Assembly: GCA_002293585.1 (NCBI GenBank)
Contig: DBDM01000154.1
Span: 1 to 15,758, forward strand
Source: Bacteroidales bacterium UBA932
GTDB taxonomy: Bacteria; Bacteroidota; Bacteroidia; Bacteroidales; UBA932
DNA length: 15,758 nt
Direction: 5' to 3'
This document shows positions 14,501 through 15,758 of this stretch, piece by piece. Both the position numbers and the translations under genes were made by a program. The stretch's first letter is position 1; each line of letters starts with the position of its first letter. Under the pieces are notes generated by a model, which saw only the letters and a program-made list of their open reading frames with translations, did no database searches and was not told where the DNA came from.

Positions 14501-15758
14501 TGATCAGCCGACTCAATTGGTGGCTATCGTAAATGTAATGCAACATCCTACGAACGGACAGTCTAACGGTATCATTGGTATCATAGCATCGGGCGGTTCA
14601 GGTAATTATACTTACCATATCTCCGGCGGTACTTGTTCGTCTATAATTGAAAATCTGCCCGCAGGTGACTACGCTATAGAAGTAAGGGATGCGGCAGGAT
14701 GTAATACGGCAACTTCGTTGAAACTCTCATCGGTAGGTATAGTGTCTAATGTTACTCAATTGAACATATTGAAAGGCAAGACGGCTACTTATACCCTGCG
14801 CCTCACCAGCCAACCTGCAGGTGATGTAACGGTGAGTACACAAGCTGTTGATCCTAACCTGATCACTGTTTCTCCTGCCCAGTTGACCTTCACCGAAAGC
14901 GATTGGAATGTGGCGCAACCCGTAGTAGTTACCGCTTTGGTGGCCGACAACAACGGAGTGCCGGGCTATCGGGGAGAAAAGAACACTATTATTAAGAACG
15001 GCGTAACCGCTGCAACCGACACCAGGTACATCGGTATCGCATGTGAATTAATAGTAACGGTGACCGACGACGGGTCGAAAGACTGCAGCGATTACGAAAC
15101 CAACAGAATGACCTTTGCTTTGGATAATGAACCGATAGACACTGAGTTGTACCTTTGCTCCGACAAGGCTCCTTATACGCTTAAAGCGCAGAAGTCAGAC
15201 GCGGTAAGCTACAGGTTCTGGAGAAACGGTATATTGTTGGCCTCATCAGGCGATAATATACAGTTGACGCAAGGTGGAACTTATACGGTAATGGCTACCA
15301 ATAATGTCGGATGCTTTGTAACGGAATCCATATTGGTGACCTGGGAAGTTATGCCGGCCGTGCCGCAAATTACAGGTGCAAAATCAAGCAAACCGGGCGT
15401 AGAACAAACGTATAAGATAGTTCAACCTGCCCAGTACCTTAACTATACCTGGACATTGCCCAGAGGCTACAGCTTTGTAACCAATAGTTACAATACCGAC
15501 CCGGAAATTACGATCATTACAGGCACCGTAACGGCTTCGCTCCAATTGGAAGTGAAGAACCGGAACGGCTTCTGCAACGCAGTGAACGTTAGTTATCCGG
15601 TTGAGATTGTGACAGCTCCGGATGTGAACCTCTACCCGACCGTAATTACCGGCGATGAGCCTATCACTATCGTAGCAAAAGATATGGTTATAGAAAATGT
15701 GTCGGCAGTGAATACCATTGGCGTACCGTTCCCTGTAAGAATTATGGCGGGCTCCGGA
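2472..15758 (+). CDS. Giant multidomain T9SS-exported surface adhesin with Ig/PKD-like and SprB repeats (3' end outside window)
   Basis: One uninterrupted reading frame of 4,429 codons runs from ATG 2472 to the final base without a stop. The start is chosen because it follows a consensus promoter by about 30 nt and begins a clear signal peptide. Domain order by residue: signal peptide 1-22; unique N-terminal domain ~23-174; single Ig/PKD-like domain 175-275; eleven double Ig/PKD-like units 276-~2359; six Ig/PKD-like domains ~2360-2960; fourteen SprB-type repeats 2961-4088; Calx-beta-like domain ~4089-4224; Ig-like ~4225-4292; PKD-like ~4293-4382; T9SS type A sorting domain from ~4383. No enzymatic domain or transmembrane helix was seen after the signal peptide. 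Composition is rich in Thr, Gly, Ala and Val, typical of surface beta-sandwich rods. The expected role is adhesion or surface-layer function, exported by the T9SS encoded upstream. SprB of Flavobacterium johnsoniae, the mobile gliding adhesin, shares the SprB repeats but not this overall layout, so I do not use that symbol. If the sorting domain has its normal 70-80 residues, the gene ends roughly 30-40 codons beyond the window. Confidence 0.95.
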   Translation, partial: MIKHFSKKLLIALVCCLLGLSTGYAQDPSHYLNGNSAVKVPSFSFTSTPVQIQVPYKGGNGKEAAGDCKLGIFLSIKQVRDACFGDGVGGAQFGVAVVDGGTGGDYKFWWPSKGSKDSPACTVTNPGPGTFTVPLGDRPDGPAANDEWLYVALGEVVDSVYIGGSMGVLDELKAGTFTSSASSVCFNITESLGLTYTGVKPTGGDGTYTYEWRVDDGSGTVVAIGSTNSLSYTVPSAYTEQHADYVFTHWVKDGACSDWKQTGGSYTLHIYKFEEGAIKTDGQTVCVGGTPGLIGSETDAKGGDITYQWYRNGIAIVDDATNATYLPPVADTEVSGAISYTRKAIDQKCGDAEFSAGEWVLTITANDPIDVVADPASVNYNGSVSLTADDISGASGITYTWSTSIDGGANWTLLDGNAKNNTAANLTAVAHYFKASAVTDKGCISPSGDWAVVEVRRQLDGGAITAGAATVCAGATVNTVLSSTTVPSGGSGDYNYIWEINGAATTVTTASYSLGSYTAGEYTFKRKVKDNVTGAEAVSTGEYVLTVTAAPALTITAPSTYCYDVPAGNLEVTNVVGAIYTWEKSEAGSGLWATIQVQTNTYNPGRLLATTIYRVTATLPNGCEGVVSTTINVRPEFTPGAIESTTLFICPSTQLADLQIPSTKDASGGDSNDGYAYSWRKNTGWPYTLGASINKGDFSIFGNITEVVGTWTRSASNTTLGLSPVSNCAPAAQPSEGSYVIQMLTQEGSDTLKIDITPSYKETYRNAEVTLAATNVAGATYTWYVSKTGKDSDWQKIDDANAYTYAATVTHSPAYYRAEAEVATTANCFRNSTQVPSGTAATITFPTEKFSPGSITAGAQTICAGIPINSTVITGTIPSGGAGNYQYQWKLGDKYIPGAEDVKYIPSTEHVFAAGVYKFTRWVTDASGEELQSEGEYTLTVVDQPKITLTASSNEPRCYGASIDLTATNVPGADYTWEEKAGSGWLLHEVTPGNTRTFSDLSRTTDYRVRVSQSGGCEAIGEITVTVHDKIDAGAIPTTTYIACEGSDPQTIGSVRNASGGSGNITYRWYRNGSTTEIFGAKEATYTPQPSDFAATGTVVYTRAAVDLVCSTPVDATGAYTVEVRAKETMPNASAFNLTAVPNPVQKGENVTLLATNIAGATYSWKQVMPAEEPVDGTTFSTVELVDWDGARVYQATATLNGCDYDNTIYTKQVLVETLSAPLNGGELSSGTTICVGTTGTYRVAASPDASGGASGGYRSLWYVNGVFEKETTTNEYEIAAKYLNTPGEYVITRKVIDAHDVEKATAGAYTLTVVPGAELGRVEYPINPVCQGTAVTLRVDDDLQTATYKWEKKSASSGYWEVETSSTSNVLSMTGLTESTTFRVSVLENSACSYSDPSSDMMVVVYDAFKPGAIESTEMLICEGAELQPVRSITAATGGNPSVGYTYRWYKNGSMMYDEGTGEFIDTPELLITTDMVDDNAPASFTRRVRNITCNPSYTPSEGVYVLRKVSDATEIDFIVTPDSVRTHETFTVELTATNIAGAVYEWEYSSDNVAWHPLGDQYRITSQPATAAPMYYRASATVTTTGGACANSTFSSASAPSTVTAYAVAFNAGAIKNGSESICIDGVLPAIGQETAPSGGKLGDYQYEWRVNNRVIQGATQATLSPSTAYMSEGANSFTRRVTNDGSALWSEGEFVITLMTQPRITNIMGSTAVCYDASTDVWVEASSDVTTYKWEYDNGINWFPVTTGGGDAATCTTGPLTLNTTYRVTVSNGVCASLTRVGPTITVSDQLKGGAIDNSIYYVCDTDFSHMQMIASLQPATGGEGPISYLWYRNGATDPISGANNATYQPGEPGSYTRVAVDNGCVDAQAPSAGTYVVVVTPDDGAIPPITLTANPEKVHPNETTSLQATNIFGATYAWVARTALGVTPLPNTEHYYTARITTPTTFTVTVTVPNSDCTSDAMSSTATKFVDMYGSGDNPQLYAGAITTNDITICAETPVTVEEVAGDGAAGGDGTYTYNWYINGVSVHSSTATYYDVDDLYTDTPGVYAVTREVTDNSNGAKWSTGTYTFRVIPKLSINGTINSNVAATVCIGTPATLTVDMTGAMPITIYSWEQSVDDGANWTPVPGASGTMTAVTLTEKTMFKFTALNGDCDPAVAELTIDVYPAFDAGSVDNKTVTVCKDGDVDPIGTDASGGSETPTYQWYKNGEKLEGDTDSKLTPSTSETGTSSYTRQVFSACSNDWVDSPGTYVLKVITQPEVTITYAPDDMIVVNSSATITATVGTEGAYTYTWKHNSADLANDMPAGADYVQDDNTLAVSGITATGTHTYALSIASDIVGCSALTATADLIVVDEPVVIVTPMTLQVENGVSDKLTASTTNSVGTVTYEWQYSYNGSTYWEPIADGLPAGVTYTYSEADNSVITFSPDVESATTAYYRAVAKDDRLTSYGTFTHTTAAEVKFILPAVGGQAVLVENTDLSAKSICEGTAVHLTLSGHTGRVSKWQSSRNGEDWVDIPNSNSINYTFTSSLPEHKGKWYFRAELWGTVSFKPSAAATITVNPAPAAGLIQNPQGSGSVYTICEGTSNEVTVTNTEGTISWQWKKSGEADEAYQTWTAATHTTATISISSAGTYVFRVKAVSESCDPVYSVTPLAVVVREAMDDITLSLYGQSPTSTIVCAGAEVVLVSSKSLANGTATWQQRTGTEWETATGGNPMGNYYYSVTNTVPATYFYRLKYEDMCGTEYSNNEIQVTYLDAVDGGTVTATVAELCVDASATLKHEMETFRDPANTYTWERRRSMTAWENLGSTADTYEVTNTAGNDGEWLYRIKVEGDGTPDFGICNVSYSPAYKIVLHPVPTVTLSSGLAEETVCDGYKVDITLTGTPNTKYFMERSVDGNAEGLREVTEISEILTYVGDGNSPQTVTYKVTPKINDCAGTSVTKTYYLWPSLTLNVDQAASVLTLNCKGAENGAIVLTAQPSAMAYTFTLYNVATGQVVAENTTGNFTGLSAGVYRITASNSVSCSAETTAVITEPETHVTIDNATVTNVLCNGGSDGAIELSISGGVAPYLVSLNGAAYTTNTSYGDLFAGTYVFTVKDANECTTTVTAEVTQPDKLGATILQVTGVSAPGAGDATVTLEATGGAGGYLYSATGAPNNFSISGALIGLYEGTNYVHVKDANQCAIQLPVVISEYSGTITQVLSASAMVTHGLTCTEASDAQITVTILNGTGPYWYSLDNGASWGGIISGSIIPMGFSAGVHTILVRDQLDKRVSIDVTVDPVVSMSLTAEIITPANMAGENAAVQLTARGGSGAYQYQLNGGSWVDNVLFSQLSAGTHAFRANDKNNAVCQSPEVMVAIAAATSDDPLVPGITLMASVKKEEICPGSNNGEIAVSATGGTAPYTFTITGGTPAVNVTEAVFAGLAPGTYEVQATDNAAATSTVLTLTIAEPAPAPVINDIAVVPASCGNNNAKITVSATGNNLQYSVNGGRWTPSAVFDNLSAGYYNVLVKDPRGCLTSSTVNVTMADPLEFRIEGVTGTSSYGSADGSVSVSASGGQVPYLFTLIDVTAITAPSTDIVTFNNLRAGRYVITASESGCTTTISRQVQIGDGPAQLSAHYATKDLLCAGDPTGEIVMTVTGGSGSYTYSLDGNVFGTSNSFTGLAAGTYSLYAKDNSTPVNSITIDNVVINSPKQLEVTASMIRNLSGPGARDAEIQLSATGGTAPYSYMFNNSENETGMFTTGAGTYSIQAKDNNGCIATGTIKVNDIGGGDDPVVLPTVTAMVAQQPTCFGASDGVISVSASGGRAPYSFSINQLNWYSGGMITGVAAGTYTVYVKELSLNRITEGPEVVVVAPEKLALSAAVEPVTTAGGADGKIILTAAGGVAPYNYSMNDGVNYQMSNEFAGLAANHYNLMVKDRNGCTAVAGVVLADPDKITFTAEVTTPVTCYGGNDGVVTITASGNYQYSSDMNRAAWLSNPVLTGFTGGWHMVYVRDADNITLSDSLSIFVDQPTQLVAIVNVMQHPTNGQSNGIIGIIASGGSGNYTYHISGGTCSSIIENLPAGDYAIEVRDAAGCNTATSLKLSSVGIVSNVTQLNILKGKTATYTLRLTSQPAGDVTVSTQAVDPNLITVSPAQLTFTESDWNVAQPVVVTALVADNNGVPGYRGEKNTIIKNGVTAATDTRYIGIACELIVTVTDDGSKDCSDYETNRMTFALDNEPIDTELYLCSDKAPYTLKAQKSDAVSYRFWRNGILLASSGDNIQLTQGGTYTVMATNNVGCFVTESILVTWEVMPAVPQITGAKSSKPGVEQTYKIVQPAQYLNYTWTLPRGYSFVTNSYNTDPEITIITGTVTASLQLEVKNRNGFCNAVNVSYPVEIVTAPDVNLYPTVITGDEPITIVAKDMVIENVSAVNTIGVPFPVRIMAGSG
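2538..2993 (+). other. Unique N-terminal domain of unknown function
   Basis: Residues ~23-174 resemble none of the repeat families that follow. They include a Val/Pro/Gln-rich strand region (VQIQVPYKGG), three cysteines (in GDCKLG, DACFGD and SPACTV), Gly-rich loops (GDGVGGAQFG, DGGTGGDYKFWW) and a final beta-rich stretch (EWLYVALGEVVDSVYIGG). As the part farthest from the C-terminal anchor it would sit at the tip of the extended protein, where ligand binding is plausible, but I recognise no family. The odd cysteine count here (three) means at least one is unpaired within this domain or pairs elsewhere. Confidence 0.6.
2994..3296 (+). other. Single Ig/PKD-like domain preceding the repeat array
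   Basis: Residues 175-275 carry the same pattern as the first half of the type A units that follow: Cys in SSVCFN, a GGDGTYTYEW strand, and a second Cys in VKDGACSDW before GGSYTLHIY. No second-half domain follows; the next residues begin repeat unit 1 at EEGAI. It thus looks like an orphan half-unit capping the array. Confidence 0.75.
3297..9548 (+). repeat. Eleven tandem ~189-residue double Ig/PKD-like units in alternating A/B types
   Basis: Unit starts, marked by GAI/GSI/GEL/GSV, fall at 3297, 3855, 4389, 5028, 5571, 6147, 6708, 7314, 7860, 8433 and 8994. Each unit has two beta-sandwich halves. Half 1 reads GAI..ICxG..SGG.G.Y.Y.WY.NG..I.GA...TY, then GxYxxTRxVxD and SxGxYxLTV. Half 2 reads LTATN(V/I)xGATYTWE with a later TTYRV and NGC. 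Odd units (type A) and even units (type B) alternate without exception. In A, half 1 has two cysteines and half 2 only the late one; in B, half 1 has only the early one and half 2 has both. The real period is therefore A1-A2-B1-B2, about 380 residues, with 5.5 copies. At DNA level only short blocks are near-identical (for example around LATN-xAGATY), so the array is old and diverged. Domains of this kind are structural stalks or adhesin modules; ligand unknown. Confidence 0.88.
9549..11351 (+). repeat. Six further Ig/PKD-like domains of a different subtype
   Basis: Six domains of ~92-115 residues lie between the A/B array and the SprB repeats, beginning roughly at 9549, 9894, 10170, 10449, 10740 and 11043. 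The first (VIVTPMTLQV onward) has no cysteine at all. The second has only an early one (SICEGTAVHL). The last four have an early and a late pair: TICEGT/ESCDP, IVCAGA/DMCGT, ELCVDA/GICNV and TVCDGY/NDCAG. Each except the last shows a central Trp-containing strand (EWQYS, KWQSS, WQWKK, TWQQR, TWERR). They lack the GAI motif and the SGG loop of the preceding units. These match the general pattern of Bacteroidota PKD-like/Ig-like stalk domains (C-x-G near the start, Cys near the end). Confidence 0.75.
11352..14735 (+). repeat. Fourteen tandem SprB-type repeats
   Basis: Repeats of ~75-90 residues start near 11352, 11580, 11817, 12054, 12318, 12588, 12828, 13062, 13308, 13551, 13797, 14040, 14274 and 14511. 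The shared pattern is C.G..DG.I.(V/L)(S/T)A.GG.(A/S)PY.YS(L/I)(N/D)G, then F.(G/N)L.AGTY...VKD..GC, usually ending in a P-containing linker such as TQP, ADP or VAP. This is the SprB repeat first known from the F. johnsoniae gliding adhesin and now seen in many T9SS-exported surface proteins. Two Gly/Asp-rich linkers (about 12561-12587, SDDPLVPG, and 13773-13802, GGGDDPVV) break the array into groups of 5, 5 and 4. Presence or absence of the two cysteines varies in an orderly way; see findings. Confidence 0.9.
14736..15143 (+). other. Calx-beta-like domain
   Basis: Residues ~4089-4224 start with a TYTLRLTSQPAGDVTVST strand pair and contain VSPAQLTFTESDWN followed by AQPVVVTALVADN. That series closely follows the common motif VsPasLtFt-x-x-x-Wn-x-p-q-x-V-t-V of Calx-beta-like or cadherin-like domains in bacterial surface proteins. 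A later stretch ends in ELIVTVTDDGSKDC. Such domains often bind calcium; DDNG- and TDDG-type loops would allow it, but no binding site can be proven from sequence alone. Confidence 0.6.
15144..15617 (+). other. Terminal Ig-like and PKD-like domains
   Basis: An Ig-like domain (from TELYLCSDKAPYTL to ILVTW) has a two-Cys pattern (LYLCSD and NVGCFV), a FWRNG strand turn and a GGTYTVMATN strand. It is followed by a PKD-like domain (VPQITGAKSSKPG onward) with NYTWTLPRGYSF and LEVKNRNGFCNAV, the layout typical of the last PKD-like domain before a T9SS sorting signal. The single Cys of the PKD-like domain has no obvious partner inside the window. Confidence 0.65.
15618..15758 (+). other. Start of a type IX secretion type A C-terminal sorting domain (truncated by window end)
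   Basis: After the last PKD-like domain comes APDVNLYPTVITGDEP and then ITIVAKDMVIENVSAVNTIG. This follows the type A T9SS sorting domain pattern: a short linker, vYPNPv-type opening, a first strand, a Val/Ile-x-x-Val-x-V-x-N-x-x-G block, and a next strand (PVRI). The usual PNP is PTV here, which lowers certainty. About 47 residues are visible; the usual domain is 70-80 residues and should end in a Gly-x-Tyr-containing strand and a basic last strand past 15758. Known function: recognition by the T9SS outer-membrane machinery, cleavage by PorU and attachment to A-LPS in Porphyromonas gingivalis. Confidence 0.72.

Noticed and set aside
2472..15758. Possible frameshift or pseudogene, given the extreme length
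   Set aside because: Codon-by-codon translation shows a single open frame with repeat motifs in phase from start to window end, and no stop or frame change.
2472..15758. Naming the giant gene sprB
   Set aside because: It shares SprB repeats, but the Ig/PKD-like alternating array, the type A-like sorting signal and the gene context differ from F. johnsoniae SprB. Many unrelated surface proteins carry this repeat.

Overview
The window reads as a chromosomal segment of a Bacteroidota bacterium, most likely of the order Bacteroidales. This rests on the 3' end of gldM (porM) followed by gldN (porN), which are core genes of the type IX secretion system (T9SS) known only from this phylum. It is supported by two promoters matching the phylum-specific -33/-7 consensus and by a giant secreted protein whose last visible residues look like a type A T9SS sorting domain. 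I cannot name a genus.

Layout. Positions 2-214 hold the last 70 residues of GldM. GldN (220-1110) follows after 5 nt, so the two are surely co-transcribed. A 91-bp convergent gap (1111-1201) with a 14-bp tandem repeat separates gldN from a leftward gene for a monofunctional mannose-1-phosphate guanylyltransferase (1202-2290). A 181-bp divergent intergenic region (2291-2471) carries one promoter for each flanking gene. From 2472 to the last base, a single rightward reading frame stays open for 4,429 codons and runs off the window. I translated it completely and found no stop or frameshift.

The giant protein has, in order: a signal peptide; a unique N-terminal domain; eleven ~189-residue double Ig/PKD-like units that alternate strictly between two types; six further Ig/PKD-like domains; fourteen SprB-type repeats of ~80 residues; a Calx-beta-like domain; two more Ig/PKD-like domains; and the start of a T9SS type A C-terminal domain. 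It is probably a cell-surface adhesin exported by the T9SS encoded beside it. GDP-mannose made by the intervening gene could feed the surface glycans or LPS to which type A T9SS cargo is anchored, but that link is inference.

The most notable observation is the cysteine pattern. In both repeat families, a domain that lacks its N-terminal cysteine but keeps its C-terminal one is followed by a domain with the reverse pattern. The two lone cysteines are always 26-37 residues apart across the domain junction. This happens ten times, with one further case interrupted by a cysteine-free domain. It predicts a rod built with regularly spaced inter-domain disulfide staples, an architecture I do not know to have been described.
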